DNA from: JAKAAZ01 sp963817855
GTDB taxonomy: Bacteria; Acidobacteriota; Terriglobia; Terriglobales; Acidobacteriaceae
NCBI GenBank assembly: GCA_963817855.1
Contig: CAWFQA010000002.1
Span: forward strand, 496,001-560,000
Direction of reading: 5' to 3'
DNA: 64,000 nucleotides
This document shows positions 37,760 to 47,461 of this stretch, piece by piece. The notes under the pieces are model-generated. The model was not told the DNA's origin and made no database searches. It saw only the letters and a list, made by a program, of their open reading frames with translations. The position numbers were made by a program, and so were the translations under genes. Each line of letters starts with the position of its first letter. Positions within the stretch are counted from its first letter, which is position 1.

Positions 37760-38221
37760 TCATTGCTGTTGGTAGGGAACAACGCTCTCTCCTGAGAGAT
37801 CGTAGGAGACGTCCCCATAAGGGCTTTGCACAGTCGAAATGTTCAAGGTGCCGGTTACCAGAATCGGATCGGTAAAAGTCACCTGGACCTTGGTATTCTT
37901 GTCCATCTTTACATAAACAATCTGGTTCGGCGGGGGCGGCGGCACATGGATGCATGCGCCCGCATACGGTACCAGCAGAAACTCCGTAACCACATCCAGA
38001 TCGTCTTCCAGCGGCACCATAAAACCTGGAATACTCACCCGTTTGCCGGAGAGCGCGAGCACCGGAGCTTTCTGCTGCGATTGCGGGACGTTGAAGTTCA
38101 GAGTCTGCAGCGTTGGCCAGCTCACGGTGACCGGCTTGGGTTCAGCGCCGAAGCAGGCGACTGCACCCCACAGCAATCCCAAACATACGGCTTGTCTCAG
38201 GATTTGTGTTGGGATGCGCAT
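37760..38221 (-). CDS. DUF3299 protein, exported
   Basis: 153 aa from the ATG at 38221, with GGAGGAAAG directly upstream and a signal peptide ending near VACFGA; a longer frame would extend into sequence shared with the next gene. The hallmark is GFMVPLEDD and then CIHVPPPPPNQIVYV, the most conserved segment of DUF3299. In Pseudomonas the family neighbours an FtsX-type permease and ABC ATPase in a zinc-responsive operon (recalled as PA4063-PA4066). Here the order DUF3299, ATPase, permease is the same three-gene module. A link to metal or lipoprotein handling is inference. Confidence 0.85.
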   Translation of the reverse strand: MRIPTQILRQAVCLGLLWGAVACFGAEPKPVTVSWPTLQTLNFNVPQSQQKAPVLALSGKRVSIPGFMVPLEDDLDVVTEFLLVPYAGACIHVPPPPPNQIVYVKMDKNTKVQVTFTDPILVTGTLNISTVQSPYGDVSYDLSGESVVPYQQQ

Positions 38222-38259
38222 TCTTTCCTCCGGTGTGATCGCCTTCGCGTCGATTATTC

Positions 38260-39871
38260 CTACTGCTTTGCTAACGGGCGTCGCGGAACAATCTGTTCCG
38301 GCAACGGAGGACGCGGGCGGAAAGAAGTCCAGTGGTTCGCCATCTGCGGATTGCTGGACGGATGCTCCTGGTTCCACAAATCCATCGAGATGCCATTCAG
38401 GTCGTAGACCACCCTTCCTGCACGGATCGTCAGTTGGGCAATCAGCCGCGTGTTGCCCATCAGCTTGGTGTTGTCCATATCAAGGTAGCCAAATTTTCCG
38501 TGTTCCTCGCTCAATACAGCTACGTCTGCCGGCGCGCCGACCGAGAGATTCCCGAGATTAGGACGCTGAATTTCTCTGGCCGGATGCCAGGTGGTATCGG
38601 CGACAACCTGTTGCAGCGTCAATCCCATCGCCATGAACTTGCTCATTACGTTGAGCATGCCTTTGGTGCTGGAGTTCATGCTGTCGACGTGCAGATCCGT
38701 CGAGAGGGAGTCGGGCAGGAAGCCATCTTTAATCAGAGGGACTGCCACACGGAAGCGGAAGCTGCCGCCGCCGGTTCCGGCATCGAAGTAGATGCCGCGC
38801 TCGCGTCCTTCGATCATCGCCTTCGACGGGCCTAACGTCATTACGTCTTGTTCGCCGCGCAGGCCGGAGTACATGTGCGTGTAGATATCGCCGGGACGCA
38901 GATACTTTGTCAGCAGATCATAGAGAGGACGCTCAATGCGATTTGCGCCGTAATCGATCATCACGGGAATGTGCGCGATATTGCCTGCACCCACGGCCTG
39001 AATGTAAGGCCACCAGTCCGGTCCGGTGAAGTGCGCGCTCTTGATGCCGATGATCGTATCCGGATAGCGCATGGCCATCCAGCGCCGTTGGCACCATCTG
39101 CATATCGTCGAGGTTGTCTTCAAAGCGCGAGCCTCGCATGCCGGCGCCGACGATGTTGATGAAGGCCAGCACCCGCGTCTGCTCGCGGTCGATGACGTGC
39201 TCCTTGAAATCCTCAAAGTTGCGCCAGCCGGAGCTGCCCGCGTCGCAAACCGTCGTCACGCCATTGCGGAAGGTGAAGCCGTCCGGCCAGATACCGTAGT
39301 CGCCCGCATAGGAGTGTGCTTCGCCCGTCGAGGCATAGTCATGGGTGTGAATGTCGATCAATCCCGGTGTCACGTAATTGCCGTCGACGTTGATTGTCTT
39401 GACCGCGTCTTTCGGATCAAGGTGTTCACCGACTGCAGCAATCTTGCCGTCCTTGATCGCGACGTCCATCACGCGATCGATGTTGTTCTTCGCATCGATG
39501 ACATGTCCGTTCTGCAAGAGCAGATCGTAGGGCAACGGATTGGGCAGCGACGGCGGCGGTCCCACTCGGCGCAAATGCGCGTTAGACCCCCCTTGCTGCT
39601 GCGTTGGCTGCGGCAGTCCGGCTTCCTGATTCGGCCCCTGCCCCGCTGGCTTGACCGGAAAACAGCCGCGGCATCCGCTCGGTCCAGGAGGGCCCTGTTT
39701 CTGATAAGCATTGGCGCTGACAGGGGACGGATTTTCCTGATACGTCGATGAACCTGATGAAGGCGGCGCCGTGGCATGGTCTCCTGCCACCTGAGCCTGC
39801 ATGGTGAAGGCAGCGCATAACATTGCGCCCAGTATCACGCTTCCAACAGCCGTTCCCTGCTTGAACTTCAT
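38260..39871 (-). pseudogene. Exported amidohydrolase (EF_0837/dihydroorotase-like) broken by a frameshift
   Basis: Two overlapping minus-strand frames make one protein of about 537 residues. The 5' frame starts at an ATG (39871) with a signal peptide, a Pro/Gly/Gln-rich linker and then NGHVIDAKNNIDRVMDVAI and PGLIDIHTHDY, the HxH metal site of amidohydrolases. After DDMQMVPTAL, one extra C at about 39079-39080 shifts the frame; the 3' frame continues AMRYPDTIIGIKSAH, GDIYTHMYSG and SVGAPADVAVL to the stop at 38260. The sequence resembles the amidohydrolase/deacetylase group often found beside selA-related PLP enzymes, which are present 5 kb away. The break may be genuine or a sequence error. 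Confidence 0.83.
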
Positions 39872-40286
39872 CCGTTTGATCCCTTCTCGTGGTGATGATC
39901 GCAACCCGCGCCCGCATGCGGCCTCATCGCACTGCATGCTCCGCTCTTTGTCAATGATTCAGTCAGGGAACCCACACGGCTTCATCTGGCTGAGGCATCA
40001 CGGCATTTTGATTGACGATCTTACTGCCGGTTTGAAAAGTATCCTGGACGTACACGTGAGGCTTGCGGGTGATCTGCCTCGCAGCTCAAACGAATCTATC
40101 TATAGCTACCACTAATACGAATCACGATAGAAAACAAGTTTTAGCTGAAGATTACAGCTGCTTCGCAAAATCACTCCGTCGATCTGTACCCGAATGTCCG
40201 CCTTCCGCATTCCATTCTCAGGTAAATGCCCTGTCATCAGCCGCTTGACTTGCCCCTGGATAAGACGAATGACCTAGAGCTGACAT

Positions 40287-40338
40287 CGGCCGGCTTCCGC
40301 CTGCAGCCCGCAGCTTCGTCAGAGGCGGAGGCCGGCCG
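40287..40338. terminator. 16-bp stem hairpin
   Basis: Arms 40287-40302 (cggccggcttccgcct) and 40323-40338 (aggcggaggccggccg) pair over 16 bp with a single T-G wobble and a 20-nt loop. There is no T-run. It may attenuate transcription or be a REP-like element. Confidence 0.5.
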
Positions 40339-40414
40339 CCCCGAGCATCACATTATCGTTGGCCATTAGGATTCGCGACGCCATTCTATCCGTCTGCGGT
40401 CGCCCTCAAGCGTC

Positions 40415-40441
40415 GAGCAGCCGCTCTTCCAGCGGCTGCTC
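40415..40441 (-). terminator. Perfect 11-bp stem hairpin after the TonB receptor
   Basis: gagcagccgct (40415-40425), a 5-nt loop and agcggctgctc (40431-40441) form a perfect stem 28 nt past the receptor stop codon. No T-run follows, so it may stabilise the mRNA 3' end instead of acting as a classical terminator. Confidence 0.6.
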
Positions 40442-40469
40442 AAAGTGGTGCAAAGTAAATTCAGGCAGG

Positions 40470-43400
40470 TCAGAAGACGACCTTGCCGGCCAACGACAGT
40501 ACTCGCGCGCCCGATATGCTTCCAGGAACCTGCTGCACGCCGGTTACACTGCCGAACCCGGTAACGGATAGAAAAGTTGGTTGAGCGATCGGACTCGAGT
40601 CATGCCCAATCGACGCAGTCGGGTTTGCTGCACTCGGATGGTTGAAAACGTTGAATGCTTCCGCCCGGAACTGTAGACTCAACCGACTCACAATGGGAAA
40701 CGTCTTGAAGGCGGATAGATTCACATAGGAAAATCCTGGACCATGCAGAGTATTTCTTGACGTATTGCCGAATGCATATTCATTTGCATTGATGTTTGCC
40801 GGAAGAGCATAGGCAGTAGTATCGATGCACGAAGTCTGATTTCCATGGATATAGTTGCTCAGGCTGCAATCTGCATGGGGAGGATGCACGAAGTTCGGAC
40901 GTTGTGTGCCTTGGCTCATATTAGCGCTGTTGTAATTCAACGTAACATTAAACGGCATTCCGGATTGCACGTTGATGATGGAAGCAAGCTCCCATCCGCC
41001 CAGTGCTTGTCGCATCGCATAATTCGAATTAGACAGCAACGGCAGTGCGTATGTCAGAGAGGCCACCAGTCGGTTCCGGACGTCCCAATTTGAATTTCCG
41101 TAATCCGCTTTAGGGTTGTATTGCTGAGATAAAGTTCCGCCGCCGTTGGAATCGGCAGAAAGATCCAGGTCATGCGCCCAGGTATAGCTGATCTGACCGG
41201 CTACACCGTGCAAGGTTCGCTGTCTCAGAATTGCAGTCAGTGCATTGTAATTCGACCAACCGTCGTTTTCGATTTTGCGGATTGAGCCGAACAGCTGATT
41301 AGGCCGACGTGAGTTTACGGAAGCCGGTCCTGGCAAAAGGGGTTCATTGTCATAGAAACTGCGGTCCAGGTCCGTGTCATGGGACCCAAGATACTGCAAC
41401 TCGAATCCGCTACCTTTCCAAGCCTCGTAGCCGGCACTTAGATTCCACTGATAGCTGCGCTGTGTTTTATTGTGATAATCATCGGTAAAGGCGCTGACAT
41501 ACGTCCCTGGTATCCCTGCTACCGGCGAGGCCGACCCCGCGCCGGGCCTGTTGTTGATAAATGTTAAGACGGCGCCCGGAGCGGTATTGTAGTTCACCGT
41601 TGCGGCCAGCGGATAGTTGCCTGTGGCCAGCGTGTAGCTATTCAACTGGTTGGGATTGAAGTAGACTCCAAAGCCCCCGCGAACGACCGTTTTATCCGTG
41701 GCACGGTAGGCAAAACCAAAGCGCGGAGCCCAATTGTCATGTTGTGGACCAGTGAATTTGAAGCCTGGAGTCGGGACAAAATCTGCGGCGCTGGTCGCAT
41801 TCGTAGCAGGTATCAATGCGGTTTCATCCTGATTCAGAATGCGCGCATATCCATTCAGACTGTAGGGCACCGTCGGTAGATCGTACCGTAGACCGTAGTT
41901 CAAAGTAAGATTTTGCGACGCCTGCCAGTTATCCAGTATAAAAAAGCCATCGCGCCATTGGCCTACCGAACCCTTGACGGTAACAATTGGTGTCTGATCC
42001 TGGTTCGCATACCCAGTCACGAAATCAGCTGCGGCATTTCCGGTCGAAGTCACACCTGCGGTGCCGGAACTGAAGGTGAACAGTCCTAGCGGATTGTTTT
42101 CAGCTGCGCGACCAAGTGTCAGGCGGCGAAACTCAACGCCACCCATAATATTGTGTTTGCCCCTGGTGTAGCTGAGCTCATCGTATAAGTCGTAGGTTCG
42201 ATCGTCTTGAAACCAGTTGCTTCCTGCATTGCCCACCCCTTGATAGCCCCCCACTCCGGCGCTGCTGGCGATCGTAACCACAGGAACACCGGGATTTTTG
42301 TCGACGGTATCCAAGTTGAATCCTGGAATACCCAGGGCTGTGCCTGCATCGGCCAGGCCGTTCTGATACCAATAATTCACATTGTTGGAGATCAACTTAT
42401 TGACACCGAAACGGAAGTCATTAACCAGACTCGGTTTAATAACGTGCGTATATCCAAAGGCATAGTTTCTGGTATCAGTTGGTCCATACGAGCTATTGGC
42501 CGGGAAAAAAGATCCGGAAACGACATTGAGATTCTGCCAATGAATGCGCACAAAAAGATGAACGTGGTCGCCGATGTTCTCATCCACGCGGTCAAGCGTC
42601 TGCTGAATGCTATAGCTGCTTGGATAAGAAGTGTTCAGGTTGTTCGTAATTCCTGGCAGATTAGGCGCAACCATATACTTCTCATATGCCTGCGCGATTA
42701 GCCCGCTTGGACTATTGAGTTCACTCGCCGGAATCACGTTGTTTGGCGTATAGTAGGTCCCGGTTGCCGGATCTTTCAGGCATGTGCCGGTGCACACACC
42801 GGCATCGTTCAAAGTTCCCAGAGCCGTGAAATCTCCTTTTTCCATTGCCGGCGTCAAGACCGATGTGATCCCCGAATTCTGACCCGTATTATTTAGCTTT
42901 TCATAAGAACCGAAGAAGAACGTCTTATTTCGCCCGTTGTACACTTTCGGGATGTACACCGGGCCGCCGAGATTAAAGCCGTATTGGTTCCAGTGCAGAA
43001 TCGGAGTTGGCTTGCCCTGTAGCAAAGTAAAGGGTTTCGCATTAAACGCGGTATTTTCAACGAAGTCATAAGCCTCGCCATGCAAATCATTCGTGCCGCT
43101 CTTACTAATCATGTTTACATGGATACCCAGATAGCCGCCGTACTGAGCCGGATAGTTGCCGCTCTGCATTTGTACTTCTGAAATCATTTCTGTGCTGGGG
43201 CGCGTAGGGGAGGTGGTGATCAGGTTGTTCATGATCGAAATGCCGTCCAGACTCAAACTGTTTTGGATTTCGCGCTGTCCTGCGCCCTCCAAATCCTCTC
43301 CAGGAGGAATTCCGGTGTAGCTCGTCTTCGATCCGATGTATACGTTTGAGGCCAAAGTAGCGACGTCCAGAGCGCTATGGCCCATCACCGGTAGGTCCGC

Positions 43401-43826
43401 GACCTGCTTTCTGTCGAACGTCTCTCCTAGAAACGAGCTGTCAGTCGCGAGGGCGGGATTCGAGGCGGATACCGTGACAGTTGCACTCGTCGACCCAGCT
43501 TTCAGAGTTAGATTTGTGCGCACCGCCTGGTTGGTCTGAACCAGAACGCCTGAACTGACGATTTTCTGGAAGCCTGGCTGGGTCACTGTAATGTCATAGC
43601 TACCTGGCGTAATAAATTGAATCGAGTAATAACCTTGTGCATTCGTCACTCCGCTGTAGGAGACTCTGGTAGCGACGTTGACAGCAGTGACGTGGGCGCC
43701 GACAACGACACTGCCGCTCGAGTCCACAACTGTTCCGACGAGCGAGGTATTGTTTGCGACCTGCGCTCGCAGCATTAGTGCTCCAACGAACAACATTACG
43801 CAACAAATAAAGAGCTTCTTCATCAT
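40470..43826 (-). CDS. Oar-like TonB-dependent outer-membrane receptor
   Basis: 1118 aa with GGAGG just before ATGATG. A signal peptide (1-21) is followed by a carboxypeptidase-regulatory-like domain (about 25-105: GTVVDSSGSVVVGAHVTAVN), a plug domain with the receptor phrase QREIQNSLSLDGISIMNN, and a long C-terminal beta-barrel ending SLAGKVVF with a terminal aromatic residue. This is the layout of large Oar-type receptors abundant in acidobacteria, which import carbohydrates or peptides with TonB energy. It is alone on its transcript. Ligand unknown; location near sugar-acid genes suggests a carbohydrate. Confidence 0.93.
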   Translation of the reverse strand: MMKKLFICCVMLFVGALMLRAQVANNTSLVGTVVDSSGSVVVGAHVTAVNVATRVSYSGVTNAQGYYSIQFITPGSYDITVTQPGFQKIVSSGVLVQTNQAVRTNLTLKAGSTSATVTVSASNPALATDSSFLGETFDRKQVADLPVMGHSALDVATLASNVYIGSKTSYTGIPPGEDLEGAGQREIQNSLSLDGISIMNNLITTSPTRPSTEMISEVQMQSGNYPAQYGGYLGIHVNMISKSGTNDLHGEAYDFVENTAFNAKPFTLLQGKPTPILHWNQYGFNLGGPVYIPKVYNGRNKTFFFGSYEKLNNTGQNSGITSVLTPAMEKGDFTALGTLNDAGVCTGTCLKDPATGTYYTPNNVIPASELNSPSGLIAQAYEKYMVAPNLPGITNNLNTSYPSSYSIQQTLDRVDENIGDHVHLFVRIHWQNLNVVSGSFFPANSSYGPTDTRNYAFGYTHVIKPSLVNDFRFGVNKLISNNVNYWYQNGLADAGTALGIPGFNLDTVDKNPGVPVVTIASSAGVGGYQGVGNAGSNWFQDDRTYDLYDELSYTRGKHNIMGGVEFRRLTLGRAAENNPLGLFTFSSGTAGVTSTGNAAADFVTGYANQDQTPIVTVKGSVGQWRDGFFILDNWQASQNLTLNYGLRYDLPTVPYSLNGYARILNQDETALIPATNATSAADFVPTPGFKFTGPQHDNWAPRFGFAYRATDKTVVRGGFGVYFNPNQLNSYTLATGNYPLAATVNYNTAPGAVLTFINNRPGAGSASPVAGIPGTYVSAFTDDYHNKTQRSYQWNLSAGYEAWKGSGFELQYLGSHDTDLDRSFYDNEPLLPGPASVNSRRPNQLFGSIRKIENDGWSNYNALTAILRQRTLHGVAGQISYTWAHDLDLSADSNGGGTLSQQYNPKADYGNSNWDVRNRLVASLTYALPLLSNSNYAMRQALGGWELASIINVQSGMPFNVTLNYNSANMSQGTQRPNFVHPPHADCSLSNYIHGNQTSCIDTTAYALPANINANEYAFGNTSRNTLHGPGFSYVNLSAFKTFPIVSRLSLQFRAEAFNVFNHPSAANPTASIGHDSSPIAQPTFLSVTGFGSVTGVQQVPGSISGARVLSLAGKVVF

Positions 43827-44048
43827 GCCTCCTGGAATTTAATAAGCGAACGGCAGCAATACGACGTGGGGCCAGGTTGAGATTCGCTCTGGTGCGGATT
43901 TCTGCGGAAATTCGATGGGCTGCCTGCCAACTAGCTGGACTTTCAACTGGTCAAATTCCATCATGTCCTGGAGAGAGCGCCATCGGTCTGTTGTCGTGCT
44001 CGTCAGTAAGGCGGAAGTCCTACTCGGATCTATGTAATGCGGCGACAA

Positions 44049-44090
44049 ACAGAAATGGAAAGCGGAATAACAGAAATGGAAAGTGGAGTA
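44049..44090. repeat. Two tandem 21-bp repeats
   Basis: Unit acagaaatggaaagcggaata (44049-44069) is repeated with two changes at 44070-44090, in the 318-bp gap between the TonB receptor start and the alditol-oxidase-like gene. The motif has no recognised role. No other gene or clear promoter was found in the gap. Confidence 0.6.
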
Positions 44091-44144
44091 TAGAAACAGA
44101 AAGCGCATTCGCTCGAAGCATTTCCAGCTTTCGGTACAAGTGCG

Positions 44145-45509
44145 CTACCTGGGGCGGGGTGTGTCGACGTGATCGCGGATGTACCGATTGCGGAATTTTC
44201 CCTTGGGATCGAATTCCTGGGTGAGGGCGCGGAAGTCCTGCATACGCGGATAGAGCGGAGCCATCTCGGTGGAATCCATGGTGAAGACCTTGGCCCAGTG
44301 GGGGCGGGCGCCATAGGGGGCGAGCTTGGCCTCAATCCTCGGCAACAGCTCCATTACTGCGTCGGGTTCGAGCTTCCAGGTGAAGTGGATGGCGAGGGAG
44401 GGTCGTCGGGAGGCCATGCTCATCCACAGATCGTCAGCAGCGATGGCGCGGACTTCGGTGATGTACAGATGGGGAGTGATGCTGTCGCGGAGAGTTTCGA
44501 CGGCGCGGATCGCTTCATAACCGCGGTCGAACGGAACCAGAAACTCGGTTTGCAGTTCGTGTCCGCTAGAAGGCGTGAAGTTCATTTTGAAGTGAGGGAG
44601 CCGCTCATACCAGGGCCCGACGCTGTTGAGCTGATCGGTGCAGGCGTCGGCGGGGTGGCCAGGGATTGGATGAAGGTTTCTTGTTGCGAGGGTTGCGTTA
44701 TAGAAGCGGGCGGCGGGCGTGGAAGCACCACCCTGATCGACGCGACGCTTGATCCAAACCTCGCCGGCGCGGCCGTTCTGCCAGTCGGTAAAAATGGAAA
44801 CGCTATAGCCCGCTCCCATAATGTCGGCCAGGTGGTGTTCGAGTTCGCTGAAGGGAAGGTTCTGGTACACGACCTGCGTCATCTCATAGCGGGGCTCGAC
44901 GGCAAGAGTCACATGGATGACGATGCCGAGAGAACCAAGAGCAACGACGGCTCCGGCGAAGCGGTCGCCATCTTTGCCACGTGACAGGGTGCGGACGCTC
45001 CCGTCCGCGGCGACGAATTGGATGGCGGTGACAGCTGTCGAAAGATTGCCGTTGCGCATTCCTGACCCGTGGGTCGCGGTGGCGCAAGCTCCGCCGACGG
45101 AGATGTGCGGCAGCGAGGCCATATTATGGAGCGCAAAACCTTTCGCGTCGAGAATGACCGCCAGATCCCCGTAGCGGATGCCTGCACCTACGGTGGCGGT
45201 GCGTGCTTTCGGGTCGAGGTCCACGTCCCTCAGCTTGAGAGTGGAGATTTGCGCAGTCTGTGAATCGGCGATTCCGTTGAACGAGTGCCGTGTGCCGAGA
45301 GCGCGGACCCCTGCAACGCTGCGGACAGCGTCCTGCACTTCAGAAATGGTTGCCGGCTCGAATACATGGTTGGTCGAGTAGTGATAGTTACCGGACCAAT
45401 TAGTTCTAGGGATCGTCGCATCTGCGATTACGTCGTGTTCGGTGAAATGGCTCGTCATTATCGCTGCAGCCGTAGCGACTGAACCCTTGAGAAATCCGCG
45501 CTTGTCCAT
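44145..45509 (-). CDS. Alditol oxidase / aldonolactone oxidase-like FAD protein
   Basis: 454 aa. The N-terminus (MDKRGFLKGSVATAAAIM) resembles a Tat signal but with KR instead of RR. The FAD domain has RALGTRHSFNGIADS, where the histidine is the covalent-FAD position of alditol oxidase AldO, followed by VGAGIRYGDLA and HISVGGACATATHGSG. The C-terminal ALO domain ends with FDPKGKFRNRYIRDH. Relatives oxidise alditols (xylitol, sorbitol) or sugar lactones using oxygen and release H2O2. It lies upstream of the TonB receptor on the same strand and 3 kb from the GH27 enzyme. Ribosome-binding site weak. Confidence 0.88.
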   Translation of the reverse strand: MDKRGFLKGSVATAAAIMTSHFTEHDVIADATIPRTNWSGNYHYSTNHVFEPATISEVQDAVRSVAGVRALGTRHSFNGIADSQTAQISTLKLRDVDLDPKARTATVGAGIRYGDLAVILDAKGFALHNMASLPHISVGGACATATHGSGMRNGNLSTAVTAIQFVAADGSVRTLSRGKDGDRFAGAVVALGSLGIVIHVTLAVEPRYEMTQVVYQNLPFSELEHHLADIMGAGYSVSIFTDWQNGRAGEVWIKRRVDQGGASTPAARFYNATLATRNLHPIPGHPADACTDQLNSVGPWYERLPHFKMNFTPSSGHELQTEFLVPFDRGYEAIRAVETLRDSITPHLYITEVRAIAADDLWMSMASRRPSLAIHFTWKLEPDAVMELLPRIEAKLAPYGARPHWAKVFTMDSTEMAPLYPRMQDFRALTQEFDPKGKFRNRYIRDHVDTPRPR

Positions 45510-45601
45510 TGTGCGTCGCCGTTCGTTTCCGTGCGAATGATTGTAAGCGCAAGAAAGTCGCCCTGGCTTGTCCGATCCCGTTCACGGCGAGGATTTCTTA
45601 T

Positions 45602-45880
45602 TTATTTGGCTGTGCGACTGCTGTTTTGTCGACGTCCAGGTCTTCCGGAGCAACCCATGCATTGGAGATTTACGATATCGGCAAGCAAACAATGCCCAGA
45701 ATCGGAAGCGACGGACCGAGTCAGCTCTCCTTTGACGTCAATACCCATCGCAAAATAACCTACATCGACCATCCAGAACTTCTCATTGAAGCGCGCCTTT
45801 AGATCTTCCGCCTCGAGATAGAGCTTTCACGCGGCCTCCACTTGACCCAGTCGGCACAACAGCTCTCTCTCTTCTCCTTT
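45602..45880 (-). pseudogene. Remnant of a glycogen-debranching-type (amylo-alpha-1,6-glucosidase) gene
   Basis: One minus-strand frame reads LCRLGQVEAA, a TGA stop (45827-45829), then KLYLEAEDLKARFNEKFWM, VDVGYFAMGIDVKG and ASDSGHCLLADIV before losing similarity and stopping at 45602. The phrases match the C-terminal catalytic (alpha/alpha)6 domain of debranching enzymes, where FN..FW and S.PGHCL.GI are typical. With an internal stop and both ends missing this is a decayed fragment, in the 622-bp gap before the Gfo/Idh gene. It is a relic of a larger carbohydrate locus. Confidence 0.65.
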
Positions 45881-46131
45881 GAAACCCAGGCCCCGAATTC
45901 ACGAACGGCCCGAGAGTCGCTGGTTTGCGAGTTCAGTGGATTGTCGATATCGGTCTGGCTGGGCGGCTGTAGCTGCGGAGCGCTCCAAACTTCGGGAATG
46001 CTTTGAATGCAGCGACCGCGGCGGCGCTGCCGAGCGCAATCGTGGCAGAAGTCCTTCCGATCTTCACGGAGATGGGTGGCTGCGGCTGTGGACAGGTGCT
46101 CTTACGATGGGTCTGGCGGTACTATTCCATC

Positions 46132-47142
46132 ATGAGCAAAAAGATTCGCTGGGGAGTACTCAGCACCGCCGCCATCGGCCTTAAGAAAGTCATTCCTGCT
46201 ATGCAGCGGGGACAATATAGTCACATTACGGCTATCGCATCTCGTGATGTCGCCAAGGCTCAACAAGCAGCAACCGCCCTGGGCATTCCCAGGGCTTACG
46301 GCTCATACCAGGAACTTCTCGACGACCCCGAGATAGACGCGATCTACAACCCTCTTCCTAACCAGCTCCACGTGCCCTGGACAATCAAAGCCGCAGAAGC
46401 CGGGAAACACGTTCTATGCGAGAAGCCTCTCAGCATGACTGTCGCCGAAGCCAAAACGCTGCTCGCGATCCGTGCCCGCACCGGGGTCAAGATCGGCGAG
46501 GCCTTCATGATCCGCACCCACCCACAATGGTTGCGGCTCCGCGAACTCCTCGATGAAGGACGCATCGGCCCGCTGCGCGCTGTCGTGGGCTTTTTCAGCT
46601 ACTTCAATATCGACCCATCGAATATCCGCAACCAGGTTGACACGGGCGGGGGCTCCCTCTTTGACATCGGCTGTTATCTCATCCATGGCTCACGCTATGG
46701 ATTTGGGCAGGAGCCCAGCCGAGTGATCGCCTGCATCGATCGAGATCCCCAAATGCACACGGATCGCCTCACGTCGGCGATTCTGGTCTTCCCCGGAGGC
46801 CAGTCCATCTTCACATGCGGCACGCAGATGGTCCCGTACCAGCGGATACAGTTCTTCGGAACCCGTGGACGCATTGAAATTGAAATCCCGTTCAATGCGC
46901 CTCCAGACCGGCCCACACGTCTATTCATTGACGACGGCGGCGACCTCTTCGGCGGGGACATCACAACCGAGACATTCCCGGTATGCGATCAGTACACGCT
47001 GCAGGGTGACGCATTCTCCAAAGCTATTCTGGAAAATACCGAATTGCCCGTGCCGCTTGAAGATGCAATCAAAAACATGGCAGTGATTGAAGCCCTGTTC
47101 AACTCTGCCGAGTCAGGCAACTGGCAGACGCCGCAACAATGA
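46132..47142 (+). CDS. Gfo/Idh/MocA-family NAD(P)-dependent sugar dehydrogenase
   Basis: 336 aa from the ATG at 46132, chosen because the Rossmann fold starts directly (IRWGVLSTAAIG); the longer frame from 46003 has no coding character. The catalytic region has AGKHVLCEKPLSM with the family EKP lysine, and the second domain has GGGSLFDIGCYLIHGSRYG, matching the G.LxD.G.Y/H..d motif (catalytic His at or near YLIH). Family members oxidise or reduce sugars and cyclitols in the cytoplasm; closest in feel to D-xylose dehydrogenases. It is 320 bp before the GH27 gene on the same strand. Confidence 0.92.
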   Translation: MSKKIRWGVLSTAAIGLKKVIPAMQRGQYSHITAIASRDVAKAQQAATALGIPRAYGSYQELLDDPEIDAIYNPLPNQLHVPWTIKAAEAGKHVLCEKPLSMTVAEAKTLLAIRARTGVKIGEAFMIRTHPQWLRLRELLDEGRIGPLRAVVGFFSYFNIDPSNIRNQVDTGGGSLFDIGCYLIHGSRYGFGQEPSRVIACIDRDPQMHTDRLTSAILVFPGGQSIFTCGTQMVPYQRIQFFGTRGRIEIEIPFNAPPDRPTRLFIDDGGDLFGGDITTETFPVCDQYTLQGDAFSKAILENTELPVPLEDAIKNMAVIEALFNSAESGNWQTPQQ

Positions 47143-47461
47143 ATGTCTCACCTCTCCCAACAAACTCGGAAACTGCTCGAACTGGCTGCTGTTAGGCCTT
47201 TGCGCTAGAATTGCGAACTGGTTGGGAAATAGTAATCCGAGGCGTTTTCAGATGTTTCTGCTTTCCGAGGACCGGCCACTTGCAGCACAAGGCTAGGGAC
47301 TACTGCTGATTTCCCCTCGCAAAATTCCACCAGACATTTTGGGTAATGTTCGTTCCAAAGTACAGCTGTATTCGGCGACGATTGGAAATGCCTTCGACAT
47401 TCGACATCAACGAGAAGGCGTTCACAAAACACGCGACAAGAAATTCTACAGAGGAGAAAAG
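47143..47461. other. Intergenic region before the GH27 gene
   Basis: About 320 bp. It holds the GAGGAGAAAAG ribosome-binding site next to 47462. I see no other gene, no clear hairpin and no confident promoter. Confidence 0.4.

Larger units (their letters stand above)
39872..40469. other. Long intergenic region with two strong hairpins
   Basis: About 600 bp between the TonB receptor (ending at 40470) and the amidohydrolase (starting at 39871), both on the minus strand. I find no gene with coding character. It contains two hairpins listed separately, which probably end receptor transcripts. Confidence 0.55.

Noticed and set aside
45509..45802. 97-codon plus-strand frame upstream of the Gfo/Idh gene
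   Set aside because: No family match and no ribosome-binding site; the opposite strand reads a debranching-enzyme remnant, which explains the sequence better.
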